Shown here one piece after another: positions 1 to 10,699 of a stretch of 64,000 nucleotides of DNA. A program made the position numbers and the translations under genes. Numbering within the stretch: the first letter of the stretch is position 1; every line of letters starts with the position of its first letter. Origin of the DNA: Pseudeuparius sepicola. Lineage: Eukaryota; Arthropoda; Insecta; Coleoptera; Anthribidae. The stretch spans positions 80,391,899 through 80,455,898 of the forward strand of contig OY987300.1 of NCBI GenBank assembly GCA_963920635.1, given 5' to 3'. The notes under the pieces were generated by a model. The model ran no database searches. It was not told where the DNA came from and worked only from the letters and a program-made list of their open reading frames with translations.

Positions 1-304
1 TGGTTTTTTTTTGGGCACCCTGTATAAAAAAAATCCAAAATTCTCTCCGTAGACCATATCTTTTTGAGAAGCAGAAACTTTTATCTAGAATGACTTTTTG
101 TCGAAAAATGAAATTTTTGGTCCATTTGTCCTCTTGGGGACTCCATCCACGGACACACTGTACTACTACTGTACCTATAGGTATAGGTAGATTGAATTTT
201 GCATCGATGACAAAATAATAATAATAAATTAAACTATCTACTCCGTCATGGATATTATTTGTACAATAGCTATCTTCACAGCTTACAGAACGAATACCTA
301 AGTA

Positions 305-1296
305 CATGGGCGCCCATAGGGGGGGGGGGCAAGGGGGGCACGTGCCCCCCCTGGAGATTCTCAAAATCCCTTCGCGTTATATTTTATATTATTATAGTTG
401 AGGAAAAGATTATTTTCATATTCTTCCAGGTATAAACCCCTGAAATATTTTATATATACAGTGTGTCCCAATTTGATACTGGACACCTCAGAACTATATG
501 AAGGACAAGGAAAACAAATGGTCTCTATTTTTTTATTGATTCAGTTATGATTTTTTAAAATAGCTCATTTTCAAGAAACCCTATTAGGGATTTTTTTACG
601 ACAAAATGATAAACTTGTTCAGAATGAAAAACTGAGTAGAATTGCAAAATTTCAAAAGTCTAGGCCTACTTTGATTTTTAGCTTTTTGGCCATTTTCTCC
701 CATTTTTTTCTTAAAAATGTGTCCTTTCTGGAGTTTTCATGTCAAAATATTATTAAGGAAACTTGATCATCGTGAAAAAATAAAATTTTGACGTGAAATC
801 TCCAGAAAGGACACTTTTCTAAGAAGAAAGTGGGAGATAAATATAAAAATCAAAATAGGCCTAAAATTTTGCAAATCTACTGAGTTTTTCATTCTGAACA
901 AGTTTTTTTAATAACATATTGACGTAAAAAAATCCCTAATGGGGTTTCTTGAAAATTTGCTATTTTAAAAAATTATAGCAGGCCATGAAATAATTACCCC
1001 GTCCAAATACCACCGCCTATGAGATACTCTCCTTTGGTACTACCAATAAAAAAATAAAGACCATTTGTTTTCCTTGCCCTTCATATATTTCTGAGGTGTC
1101 CAGTATCAAATTGGGACACACTGTTTATAAAAATATATAGAGTTAGCCTAGCTCTAGTATTGTTTTATTGTTTTAATTTTTTCTTGTATTTTGTTTAGGT
1201 TGGTTGACGACATTAAAAATTGTTTATTTTTTACTCTTACCCAAACTTTTTTAATTTTGCCCCCCCCCCCTAAAATATTTTCTATGGGCGCCCTTG
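305..1296. mobile_element. hAT-like non-autonomous element, GGGCGCCC termini
   Basis: The ends read CATGGGCGCCCATAG on the left and the inverse CTATGGGCGCCCTTG on the right. They are bordered by the direct repeat cctaagta at 297-304 and 1297-1304, an 8-bp target duplication typical of the hAT superfamily. G-rich and C-rich tracts lie just inside each end. No transposase is encoded. A long palindrome at 459-1123 sits inside it, so it appears to be a nested insertion. Assignment to hAT rests only on the duplication length and the CA start. Confidence 0.6.
459..1123. repeat. Long palindromic (foldback) element P1
   Basis: The left arm starts CAGTGTGTCCCAATTTG and the right arm ends with its inverse. 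The arms stay complementary for most of about 300 bp each, including matching segments on fast pulses such as tggacacctcaga / tctgaggtgtcca. There is no coding potential. It lies inside the hAT-like element at 305-1296. Confidence 0.75.
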
Positions 1297-1417
1297 CCTA
1301 AGTATAATAACATAGAAGAATCTACTACGCCTAGATTCTTCTATGCTATAGGTACATCTTTAATTTAACATCATAATTATAGGATTAAACGAACTTACCT
1401 AAGTGAAGTTCGATCAT

Positions 1418-1563
1418 AATTGTATGACCGCCTCTTCCGAATAGATCACTATGTAGTTCACTCTTCCGCCGATAGGTGGAGCCACGCATTTCAAAGCTAA
1501 ACAAAGACAACAGTCGAACCAGTCGCCCTCTCGTACTACGCCGCGCGCCAAGGTCACCTCATT
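1418..1563 (+). repeat. DIRS left inverted terminal repeat
   Basis: This segment is the near-exact inverse of 6067-6212, including the shared blocks ttcactcttccgccgatagg and gtcgccctctcgtactacgc. The copies differ mainly near the outer edge (gaccgcctcttccgaat versus the inverse of ttctagaaggaagaggcgggt). Confidence 0.9.
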
Positions 1564-1618
1564 ACTTCAAAGCGGTAACTGTTGCGGTAAAATAGGTCAA
1601 GGGTTCTGGGATGGAGGG

Positions 1619-1730
1619 AGTGATCTATTCGGAAGAGGCGGTCATACAATTATGATCGAACTTCACTTAGGTAAGTTCGTTTAATCCTATAATTGTATTA
1701 CCCGCCTCTTCCTTCTAGATCACTATGTAG
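1619..1730. other. DIRS internal complementary region
   Basis: The first part (to about 1690) is the inverse of the element's left end. The second part (from about 1684) is the inverse of the right end. The two are joined as ...taggattat / attgtattaccc... on the plus strand. This is the circle-junction template expected in DIRS elements, and it fixes the element boundaries at 1375 and 6212. Confidence 0.9.
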
Positions 1731-1858
1731 ATGTTCAAAGTTGGTAGCGCAACAGTTACAGAAGAAATAAATAAAACATAAAAGAAGATATATTTATTAA
1801 CTTCTTTCCTTTTCCATTTAGAACAAATCCAAAATATACAAATCTACAACAATATATA

Positions 1859-2801
1859 CTACTGCATGAAAATTGCATTCGCAAAACTATCAGCCTTCAT
1901 TAGAGGCCTCCTATAAAATTTTGCGAACACATCAGATGAAGCGGTCCACCCTGCTGTCCTGCGTATCGTGTCGATGTTAATACCCCTGTTGACAGCTGCC
2001 GATGTGGTCGCATGTCTCGTACTATGCGCTGTAAAAACTGATGTGTCTATTCCACTTTTGTCTAGGACCACCCGGATCCAGCGACTAATAGATTGGGCCG
2101 TTGCCTCTCTGTAAGGTTTCTTGTAAGTCAGAAAAAGTTTGGAAAATTTGCCTGCCTGTCTAATAGCAGCGGTTCGGTTCAAGTAACAATTAAGCGCACT
2201 GGCTGCACATAGTTTGGGTTTATCATGAAAAAAAGGTAATGATAATAAAGGTTGGTATCTATTTGGAGCTGAAGTCTTGATCCTGGCCGGAACCTTTATT
2301 TCTATTTTCTCCCTCGAGATTTCAATATTTTGAACCTCTATTAATGATAATGTTTGCATGTGCTGTTATCAGGGCCATTAACATCGATACTTTCTGAGTC
2401 AGTATTTCTAAACTAATGATATCGTTAGGATAACAAGTGTCTAAGTAATTTAAAACTATAGTCGGGTCCCATGTTACATCGTATTTAGGCAAAGGTGGTC
2501 GCAGCTTAGAAACGCCTCTAAAAAATCTTTTGATTTGATGGTCATCGCCAACTCGTGGCGAAATAAGCATTGCTAGGGCTGACCGTATCGTATTCAAGGA
2601 GCTATATGACATGCCAAAATTGAACAAGGAAGTTAAGAAGTATAATATGGTATGAATATTTAGTTCAAAACAGTTCAATTTCCGTTGGACGCAAAACTCC
2701 CACCATAATTTAAACCCGTTTCCATACTGCTTTATAGATGACTCTGTTAAAGACGAGATTAGAATCTCAATCGCCTCTTCGGGAACCCCTTTGATTATCA
2801 T
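1859..2801 (-). pseudogene. DIRS tyrosine recombinase, frameshifted
   Basis: Two overlapping minus-strand frames, 2801-2322 and 2359-1859, together make one tyrosine recombinase of about 310 residues. The first holds an N-terminal SAM-like core-binding domain (SSLTESSIKQYGNGFKLWWE). The second holds the catalytic C-terminus with HSTRHATT, GW and a final FYRRP, matching the H-x-x-R, H/W and Y positions of the family. The shift falls at MALITAH/MQTLSL, exactly where DIRS recombinases usually have their first catalytic arginine, so that residue is lost here. The enzyme would integrate the circular DNA copy. Confidence 0.85.
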
Positions 2802-4651
2802 CGCTTCCCTGATAAGAGCCCTGCTTCCAGGGAAAGTTTCCGGTGCAGAGCATGGGGAGTCCTGTCAATGGACAACAATAGGTCGATATTAGGAGAGAAT
2901 ATTATTGACTGTTTAACCAGCAAAACCTTAAATAGAGGGTACCATGGTTGACTTGGCCAACAAGGAACCACCACGATACCTTCGGCATTATCCGTAATTA
3001 TTTTTTGTAGAACTTTAGCAACAAGGGAAAAAGGTGGGAAAGCATAGAAGTTATAATTAGCCCAAGATATTGTAAATGCATCAACAATTTCGGATTCGGG
3101 GTCTCTAAACCAAGAAGCGAATCTTCTGCATTTGGAATTAATTCTGGATGCAAATAAATCTATCTCAGGTGTTCGCAATAGGCGACAAATTTCTTTGAAC
3201 GCGTAATTAGAAATTGTAAACTCCGTTTCAGTATCTAGGCAACGGGATTCTTCATCGGCGACAGTGTTTTCATCTGATTTTATGTAGGAAGCAAATATAA
3301 ATAAATTACGTTGTTCGCACCACTGCCACATTCCCCTTGCAAGATTGTTAAGATGAGGGAACTGAATGCCTCCCATCCTATTCACATATGAAATGGCAGT
3401 AGTGTTGTCTATCCGTAACAAAATCTCACAGTTTACAAGATCCTTGGCAAAACATTTAAGTCCAAAAAACGCAGCTAATAGTTCTAAGTAATTTATATGG
3501 TTATTCCTATCTTTTGTCGACCAGAAACCTCGGGTCCTACAACCGTTGCAGTATACGCCCCAACCCGACCGGGAACTGTCACTGAATATTTCTAGTTTAA
3601 AAGTAAAACTATGGAACGTATTTTTGCTAGACAGGTGAGTCTTCCACCAGGCGAGGTCTATTAAAACTTCACTAGAAATAGTCATATCGTGATTATAAGA
3701 CCCGCTCGATCTTCTTAGAGCTAAAAACTTTGCTCTCTCACAGTTTTTGGTATAAAGCCAACCGTATTTAATAGCTGGACATGCAGCGATCAATTTACCT
3801 ATCAAACTTGCAAACTCTTGAATAGTAAACCTACTACCACTCATAATTTTGAAAATATGTCTTAAAATGCTCTCTTGTTTATCAAAAGGTAAACTCACAG
3901 ACATATCAACAGTGTTATATAAAAAACCCAGATACTTTATATTTGTGCATGGAATAAGTATGCTCTTCTCTGAATTAATTATAAAACCCAATCCTAACAA
4001 AAAATTTTTAGTTGCGTTGACGTTCGATAAACACTCCACATAAGAACGACCTAACAACAAAAAATCATCAATATACAATACCGATAAGAAACCCCGTTGC
4101 CTCAAATAATGTAATACGGGCTTCAGCAGTTTGGTAAACATATAAGGGGCCGTGTTCAAGCCAAAAGGTAAACAAGTGTATTCATAAATTTGTCCGGCAA
4201 ACACAAACCTCAGATATTTTTGGTGTTGTTTATGTATTGGGACCAAATGATACGCGTCTTTGAGATCTAATGATGCAAGGAACATATTTTTTGTCAAAAG
4301 CTTGGTGACCATCTTGTGGTCTTCCATTTTAAAATGTTCTGTCTTAACAAACCTGTTTAGTTCCTTCAGATTTAGAATTAACCTAAATGATCCACCATGT
4401 TTGGGTGTTAAAAAAATATTTGAAATAAATTGATCTTGTCGATAAGAACATCTCCTTATGGCCCCCAATAAAAGAAGCCGTTTGATTTCGGCATATAAAA
4501 AATTTTCTTCCGTTAAGGACCATGATTTACGTTCATTGGGGACATGATTCTGGAAAGGTTTTTGTGAAAAAGGAATCTTATAACCTTGAATCCATGATAA
4601 TAAACGTTTATCTGAGGTTAGTGATTCCCAGGAGCGTAAAAAATATCTCAA
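2798..4651 (-). CDS. DIRS reverse transcriptase-RNase H
   Basis: This is an open frame of 617 residues. The reverse transcriptase domain spans about residues 60-260, with LDLKDAYHLVPI (motif A), LPFGLNTAPYMFTK (motif B) and YIDDFLLLG (motif C, catalytic DD). RNase H follows with EIFSDSSRSGWGVY, YLELLAAFFGLK and IDNTTAISYVNRMGG. The tail (LFASRINSKCRRFASWF) is the segment that follows RNase H in DIRS elements. Its C-terminus overlaps the recombinase start by four bases, as is common in this group. It is the only uninterrupted DIRS gene here. Confidence 0.9.
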   Translation of the reverse strand: MRYFLRSWESLTSDKRLLSWIQGYKIPFSQKPFQNHVPNERKSWSLTEENFLYAEIKRLLLLGAIRRCSYRQDQFISNIFLTPKHGGSFRLILNLKELNRFVKTEHFKMEDHKMVTKLLTKNMFLASLDLKDAYHLVPIHKQHQKYLRFVFAGQIYEYTCLPFGLNTAPYMFTKLLKPVLHYLRQRGFLSVLYIDDFLLLGRSYVECLSNVNATKNFLLGLGFIINSEKSILIPCTNIKYLGFLYNTVDMSVSLPFDKQESILRHIFKIMSGSRFTIQEFASLIGKLIAACPAIKYGWLYTKNCERAKFLALRRSSGSYNHDMTISSEVLIDLAWWKTHLSSKNTFHSFTFKLEIFSDSSRSGWGVYCNGCRTRGFWSTKDRNNHINYLELLAAFFGLKCFAKDLVNCEILLRIDNTTAISYVNRMGGIQFPHLNNLARGMWQWCEQRNLFIFASYIKSDENTVADEESRCLDTETEFTISNYAFKEICRLLRTPEIDLFASRINSKCRRFASWFRDPESEIVDAFTISWANYNFYAFPPFSLVAKVLQKIITDNAEGIVVVPCWPSQPWYPLFKVLLVKQSIIFSPNIDLLLSIDRTPHALHRKLSLEAGLLSGKR

Positions 4652-4674
4652 TCTGCCACACTTGTAAGGTACCT

Positions 4675-6014
4675 CTAATGTGTCTGAGTTCGATCGTCCT
4701 TGGTTTGGTTGCGCCGATAAAATGTTGGATTGTCCTTCGTTGCCCGAGCAAACTTCCGAGTTCTCTTGGCGTCGGGAGTCTGCATTCTGGGAGGGTATTT
4801 CGGTCTGCCGCGAGAACCCCCGAAACTCCCTCCCGGCAGACTCCCCAAGTTTAAAGGCTTAGTGCTAGTGGTAGGTTTGGTAACAACTGTCTTGAGCTTG
4901 AGGTCTGACGATAATTTTTCCAAATCACGTGCTGCTTTCACCCGTTCGCCTAAATTTTTCCCAAATAACAAACCATCCACTGAAACGTTGGTGAGCGTCG
5001 CTCTAAGTTGCTTGTCAACATCCACTGAGACTAGAGTCCTTCTACAAGAAGACTGTTCGTGATGAACGTCTGAGAGTAAACGCCCAGCATCGCTGAGCCA
5101 CTCTATAAGCACTCTTCTGTTCGCCCCCCCTCTTCTTTCAACAATACTGTGATTGCTTTGCCAATTGCAACCAAAGCAGCTCCCATTTGATTTTGCTGCT
5201 TAGATAACCTTTGATCTCGTTGTTTGTGTTGTTCTGTGAGTACAGAGAACACTTCCAAATTGAGTTTGGGAGCACCGGCGAAAACCAGGTTATTGGGCGG
5301 GGAGTATTTTTTCGACATGGTAGCTTGTACCTCGGGATCGAGTCCCTCTTGTAATATTTTGGACCAAATCTGAGCAAGCTCGTTGTTCAGATCCTCTGTG
5401 TTTGTCTGATCTGTAACACTATTCTTCCCTAGAAGCGCCAGAAAATCCTCTGGAATTGCACCATTAGGTACCGCACCACTGTCCTCCCCTATAACAGAAG
5501 GGCGACAAGTAAGTAAAAATTTCTACTGAGTGAGTGATCAGATCCATTATACTAGTACTAGACATAGGTCCCTGAAATTTGCCAAACTCGTTAGCAAGTA
5601 ACAGGAAGCCATTCAAAAATACCCGTAAAATTGCCAAACTCGTTAGCAACAGGTAACAAAGGATGCGTGCTGGTGTGTGGATTGTTCATGTCAAAACTCG
5701 TTGACATTAGAATAAAAAATTCCTAAAAAAAATAAAACAGGGTACTTACCTCCTGAATCAGAAGGTTCATAGTCTACAAGCCCGAAGGTATCAGGATTAG
5801 ACTTCTGAAGAGAAAATTCGTTATCGGGTGCACCACCGTCCGAACTCACTGGGGAAGGCTCGCGAATTTTCCGTTTCTTCTTAAGCCGGGAAACCTTTCT
5901 TGATAATAGTTTTAACTGTCTCATTATTATAGATACCTCGTCCTACGAACCGGAATCCGAATCATCTTCATCCGAGATTACACGTTTACGCGGATTTCGC
6001 GCGCGTTTACTCAT
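4675..6014 (-). pseudogene. DIRS gag-like gene with a spliced intron, interrupted
   Basis: The likely start is the ATG at 6014-6012, followed by a basic then acidic stretch (MSKRARNPRKRVISDEDDSD). An in-frame TAG at 5945-5943 breaks it, after which MRQLKLLSRK reopens. A GTAAGT donor after 5750 and an acceptor after 5489 (ctgttatag) define a 261-nt intron that keeps phase and joins ...YEPSDSG to GEDSGAVPNG. The second exon carries KYSPPNNLVFAGAPKLN and, after a shift near 5106-5130 beside a run of seven C, LIEWLSDAGRLLSDVHHE, a signature of DIRS ORF1. The C-terminus is basic and glycine-rich. The frameshift could be a homopolymer sequencing error. Confidence 0.8.
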
Positions 6015-6066
6015 ATTGCGAAAAACGACAGCGCGGCGACGTGACTCCACGTACACGCAAAAGAAC

Positions 6067-6212
6067 AATGAGGTGACCTTGGCGCGCGGCGTAGTACGAG
6101 AGGGCGACTGGTTCGACTGTTGTCTTTGTTTAGCTTTGAAATGCGTGGCTCCACCTATCGGCGGAAGAGTGAACTACATAGTGATCTAGAAGGAAGAGGC
6201 GGGTAATACAAT
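6067..6212 (-). repeat. DIRS right inverted terminal repeat
   Basis: Inverse partner of 1418-1563. It ends GGCGGGTAATACAAT at the element boundary, and the same end is found inverted in the internal region at 1684-1730. Confidence 0.9.
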
Positions 6213-6419
6213 CTATTATTTATTTCCATGGGTACCTAACTAGATCTTATACCAATGACAAACTTTATCAATATTTTATCTCATTATCTTTATAGTAAAT
6301 ACTGAACAAACTTAAAAGTGTGCCACATCTTTTTTGTCAAAAAATGGCAGACGTATTTTAAGTGAGCCACTGTATAGTCTCATTTTAGTAACTATTGACA
6401 CAGACATATATAGCTTCTA

Positions 6420-7590
6420 TACAGGGTGGACCAGTTTTTTGTAGCAGGACTTTAACAGGTGATAGATCTTCAAAAAATAGCGTCACTTTTTCGTATAAAC
6501 TATATATTTTTAAGGCCTTAGAAAAAAGTTACAGGGTGTTAAAGTGGGAAAAAATATGCGGACTTTACTGAATATTTACCAAACTAGTTGAGATATTTAA
6601 GTCATATTTGGTATACGTTAAAACGGCATGGGTTAGCATAAAACCTGTTAATATCGAACATCTTGAACAACCAGTGGCGGAGAAGTGGGTAATTGATAAA
6701 ATTATGTTTAGAAAAATAAATGAATCACCTTGTATTTTAACAAAAGGTATTGAATTTTTTATGTAGATTTTAATCGCAGACAAAAATGTCTTCTTGGTAT
6801 TTGTTCGCATGTGTTATCGTTTAATGGCAAATTTCATTTTGTTGTATTATTTCGGGGTATTTCTGAAAAATTATCTAAAAAATTTGCTGCATAAGTAACA
6901 CTTAAAGTAGAAAAAACGTGTTTCTTATTTTAAATAAAGTAACTTTTTCCAATAAACTAACCCATTCAAGGTTTTACTTGTCAAGATACAGAGCGTAACC
7001 TTAATTGTATCCTGTAGACCCTGTAACTTCAAAAGTATAGCCTTAAATAGGTAAGTTTATTGGAAAAAGTTACTTTATTTAAAGTAGCAAACACATTATT
7101 TCCACTTTAAGTGTGACTTATAGAGCAATTTTTTTGATAATTTTCAGAAATACCCCGAAATAATAAAAAAAAATGAAATTTGCCATTAAACTGTAACACA
7201 TGCGAACAAATACCAAGAGGACATTTTTGTCTGCAATTAAAAACTACATAAAAAATTCAATACCTTTTGTTAAAATACAAGGTGATTCATTTATTTTCCT
7301 AAACATAATTTTACCAATTACCCACTTCTCCGCCACTGGTTGTTCAAGATGTTCGATATTAACAGGTTTTATGCTAACCCATGTCGTTTTAACGTATACC
7401 AAATATGACTTAAATATCTCAAATGGTTTGGTAAATATTCAATAAAGTCCGCATATTTTTTCCCACTTTAACACCCTGTAACTTTTTTCTAAGGCCTTAA
7501 AAAGATATAGTTTATACGAAAAAGTGCCTTTATTTTTGGAAGATCTATCACCTGTTAAAGTCCTGCTACAAAAAACTGGTCCACCCTGTA
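6420..7590. repeat. Long palindromic element P2
   Basis: Starts TACAGGGTGGACCAG and ends with the inverse. Arms of roughly 500 bp are nearly identical, so the same 81-residue frame appears on each arm in opposite orientation (6810-6565 and 7200-7445). It is related to P6 at 29989-31175: both hold the block gagaagtgggtaatt and the conserved gatatttaagtcatatttgg. No protein function is evident. Confidence 0.85.
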
Positions 7591-7639
7591 TATGTCTGTG
7601 CTATTGATGAACAACTGAAGCCTTCTATCTTCTAGACGT

Positions 7640-7682
7640 CCATTACATTACCCATTACATTACCCATTCCCATTACCTCTAA
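7640..7682. repeat. Simple repeat of cattac/ccatta units
   Basis: Short runs of attacattaccc and related words directly follow the P2 element. Nothing else is recognisable between 7591 and 7700. Confidence 0.6.
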
Positions 7683-7699
7683 GGACATAACAGGTCTTC

Positions 7700-8006
7700 A
7701 ACTTGCCCCGAGTAGAGAAAGGCAATCCTAGCCGTACTTTTACCGCGCCTATCTCAGACGTGCGTCGCTCGGTCTTTCCGCGGAATTCCATCGACCCAGA
7801 ATCCTGCGGTCTCGGATCCCGCGGCGAGACAGTCCGCGCCTCTTACACGGCGGTATCGGTCTGCAAATTGCCGGACGGCACCGCCGCGCCGAGTCGTTCT
7901 CTGGTAGCTACCGCGCCGAATAAAACTCGTCACGTTTTGTGGCGGTGGTGCGGAAAGTGGGAGGAGTTTTTGGAAATGGTTTGGATTTTTTAACCGATTT
8001 AGAAAG
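7700..8006 (+). promoter_or_regulatory. GC-rich island, candidate noncoding first exon
   Basis: About 300 bp of CpG-rich DNA stands out in AT-rich surroundings (for example ccgcggcgagacagtccgcg). It ends in AGAAAG|GTGCGT, a good splice donor at 8006/8007. The next host coding exon on this strand is the LRR exon at 17439, which begins right after a splice acceptor and so needs an upstream noncoding exon. I infer that this could be it. A frame of 96 codons runs through it, but it resembles nothing I know. Confidence 0.3.
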
Positions 8007-8409
8007 GTGCGTATGGGTGTGCGTGCGGTCGACCTTGTCTTAAATTAAATAGAACAGCGCGGTCGTTGAAAATGAAGTGGTTGCACGCCATCATTCAAAA
8101 TTATACTTCGGAATAAGATTCTGATGGGCAAAATTTTATTTTCAGTCCGGTTCTGTACAAAAGAAAAATAGTATGTGGTCTAACTTGTAGGTACCAGGGG
8201 GCTGTAGCCCCACAGCCTCTATGCACGGGCCGCCGCCATGCACTAACTAATATAGAGCAATGCAAATATTTTATGAAGGCTCAGGTGTGGGGTAGGGATC
8301 CTTGTAAAGAAAATGGAAAAAGTTTTATAAAATGCGCTTATATTTTTAACTGACTTCAAAAAATATCAATTCGGTTGTATTTTTTTTATTTTTTTCTGTT
8401 TGTTACCTC

Positions 8410-8843
8410 CAATGACGTCAAAACCTATAGACGTGGTGCCCCATTGTTAAAATGCCCTTTATTTTGACTCCAAGATTAAATATATCCATACTACTCTAAA
8501 AACATGCTACAAACAAAGACAGAAAGTCAACCATCTACCAACTATACACCCGGTGATTCCCGGTTATAGTTCCTCCAGAATCACACTTAGATATCGCATG
8601 TTTTTTCTTGTTTGGGGGCGCCGGAAGCATCGTAACCTCACCTGAAGACTCGGGGGATGGTCTAACGACGCCAGCCTCCGAGCCCAGAGTCGAAATAAAG
8701 TCGATACGGCTCGACAAAAAGGGGCAATTTCTGACAATCTCGCGACATTTTCGGAATAATTTAATGGAGCGCTTAGATTGTGATTAGTTCTGGGCGTCAA
8801 GCGTTTATCGAAACAAACCTGTCTATAGGTTCTGACGTCATTG
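8410..8843 (+). mobile_element. MITE with CAATGACGTCA termini, copy 1
   Basis: This 434-bp element starts CAATGACGTCAAAACCTATA and ends TATAGGTTCTGACGTCATTG, an inverted terminal repeat of about 24 bp. The 8-bp direct repeat gttacctc flanks it. It encodes no transposase. The 8-bp duplication suggests hAT-type mobilisation. Confidence 0.85.
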
Positions 8844-9008
8844 GTTACCTCAGAACTCCGTCATTTATAAACCGATTTGAAAAAATTCTTTTTTTTTATT
8901 TGAAAGGGAAAATGGAAAAAATTTTATAAAATGCGCTTATATTTTTAACTGACTTCAAAAAATATCAATTCGGTTGTATTTTTTTTATTTTTTTCTGTTT
9001 GTTACCTC

Positions 9009-9442
9009 CAATGACGTCAAAACCTATAGACGTGGTGCCCCATTGTTAAAATGCCCTTTATTTTGACTCCAAGATTAAATATATCCATACTACTCTAAAA
9101 ACATGCTACAAACAAAGACAGAAAGTCAACCATCTACCAACTATACACCCGGTGATTCCCGGTTATAGTTCCTCCAGAATCACACTTAGATATCGCATGT
9201 TTTTTCTTGTTTGGGGGCGCCGGAAGCATCGTAACCTCACCTGAAGACTCGGGGGATGGTCTAACGACGCCAGCCTCCGAGCCCAGAGTCGAAATAAGGT
9301 CGACACGGCTCGACAAAAAGGGGCAATTTCTGACAATCTCGCGACATTTTCGGAATAATTTAATGGAGCGCTTAGATTGTGATTAGTTCTGGGCGTCAAG
9401 CGTTTATCGAAACAAACCTGTCTATAGGTTCTGACGTCATTG
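9009..9442 (+). mobile_element. MITE with CAATGACGTCA termini, copy 2
   Basis: Second copy, carried within the 599-bp tandem unit and flanked by the same gttacctc duplication. It therefore arose by tandem duplication and not by a separate insertion. Confidence 0.85.
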
Positions 9443-9607
9443 GTTACCTCAGAACTCCGTCATTTATAAACCGATTTGAAAAAATTCTTTTTTTTTATTT
9501 GAAAGGGAAAATGGAAAAAATTTTATAAAATGCGCTTATATTTTTAACTGACTTCAAAAAATATCAATTCGGTTGTATTTTTTTTATTTTTTTCTGTTTG
9601 TTACCTC

Positions 9608-10041
9608 CAATGACGTCAAAACCTATAGACGTGGTGCCCCATTGTTAAAATGCCCTTTATTTTGACTCCAAGATTAAATATATCCATACTACTCTAAAAA
9701 CATGCTACAAACAAAGACAGAAAGTCAACCATCTACCAACTATACACCCGGTGATTCCCGGTTATAGTTCCTCCAGAATCACACTTAGATATCGCATGTT
9801 TTTTCTTGTTTGGGGGCGCCGGAAGCATCGTAACCTCACCTGAAGACTCGGGGGATGGTCTAACGACGCCAGCCTCCGAGCCCAGAGTCGAAATAAGGTC
9901 GACACGGCTCGACAAAAAGGGGCAATTTCTGACAATCTCGCGACATTTTCGGAATAATTTAATGGAGCGCTTAGATTGTGATTAGTTCTGGGCGTCAAGC
10001 GTTTATCAAAACAAACCTGTCTATAGGTTCTGACGTCATTG
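9608..10041 (+). mobile_element. MITE with CAATGACGTCA termini, copy 3
   Basis: Third copy in the tandem array, with the same ends and flanks as copies 1 and 2. Confidence 0.85.
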
Positions 10042-10239
10042 GTTACCTCAGAACTCCGTCATTTATAAACCGATTTGAAAAAATTCTTTTTTTTATTTGA
10101 AAGGGAAAATGGAAAAAGTTTTATAAAATGCGCTTATATTTTTAACCGACTTCAAAAAATATCAATTCGGTTGTATTTTTTTATTTTTTTCTGTTTGTTA
10201 CCTCAGAACTCCGTCATTTATAAACCGATTTGGAAAAAT

Positions 10240-10690
10240 TCTTTTTTTATTTGAACCTACAGAATGGTCCCATTTAAATTTGAAGAAAAAATTCCACCCC
10301 TAAAGGTGGACAAAAAATAGGGGATGAAATTTCATATTGGACCGATTTCGATGATTCTTTCTTTATTGGAAAGGTGGTAGGTACCTTAGGTGTAGTCCCA
10401 TTTAAATTTAAAGAAAAAATTCCACCATTAAGGGTAGATAAATAGGGGATGAAAGTTCATATTGGACCGATTTCGATAGTTCTTAATAATTCACTAAAAA
10501 ATAAGAAATCAAAAAATGTTAACAAAAAAATTAAAACCTACTTCAAAATTTGCCCGTATGCACACTCCACTAAATTTTTTTTAAAAAATTAACAAAAAAT
10601 AACGCCGACTTCACAAATTTACCCATATGCACATTTCAACTAAAATTTTATAAATATTTTTCTCTTTCTAAATTGAGTTATTTTGGAGTC
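10240..10690. repeat. Dispersed AT-rich repeat, copy A
   Basis: It contains two to three degenerate sub-repeats built on catttaaatttgaagaaaa and attggaccgatttcgatgat, then a stretch with gcccgtatgcacactccact. The same order recurs at 26057-26610 in an LRR intron. There is no coding potential. Confidence 0.7.
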
Positions 10691-10699
10691 GGTAAAATA

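Larger units (their letters stand above)
1375..6212 (-). mobile_element. DIRS-type tyrosine-recombinase retrotransposon
   Basis: Ends, coding order and internal complement all match the DIRS architecture. Inverted terminal repeats of about 146 bp lie at 1418-1563 and 6067-6212. The left end carries a 43-bp extension (1375-1417). An internal region at 1619-1730 carries the complement of both outer ends joined together. Read on the minus strand, the order is gag-like gene, reverse transcriptase-RNase H, tyrosine recombinase. DIRS elements replicate through a circular intermediate and integrate by the recombinase, so no target duplication is expected; the ends share only the trinucleotide AAT. 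Reading frames are broken by one in-frame stop and two frameshifts, so this copy is probably inactive. Confidence 0.92.
8306..10250. repeat. 599-bp tandem repeat, three full units plus a partial
   Basis: Three units are almost identical, spaced exactly 599 bp apart (shared frames at 8535, 9134 and 9733). Each is a host repeat (starting gaaaatggaaaaa) with the MITE described below inserted in it. A fourth partial unit from about 10103 lacks the MITE and shows the empty site tgttacctcagaact. Differences between units are few, for example gtcgatac versus gtcgacac, so the amplification is recent. Confidence 0.9.

Noticed and set aside
6565..7445. Paired 81-codon frames on opposite strands as a conserved protein
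   Set aside because: They are identical only because they lie on the two arms of palindrome P2.
8535..9998. Repeated 60- and 78-codon frames as a gene family
   Set aside because: They are the same stretch of a MITE copied in tandem. No codon conservation beyond the duplication is shown.
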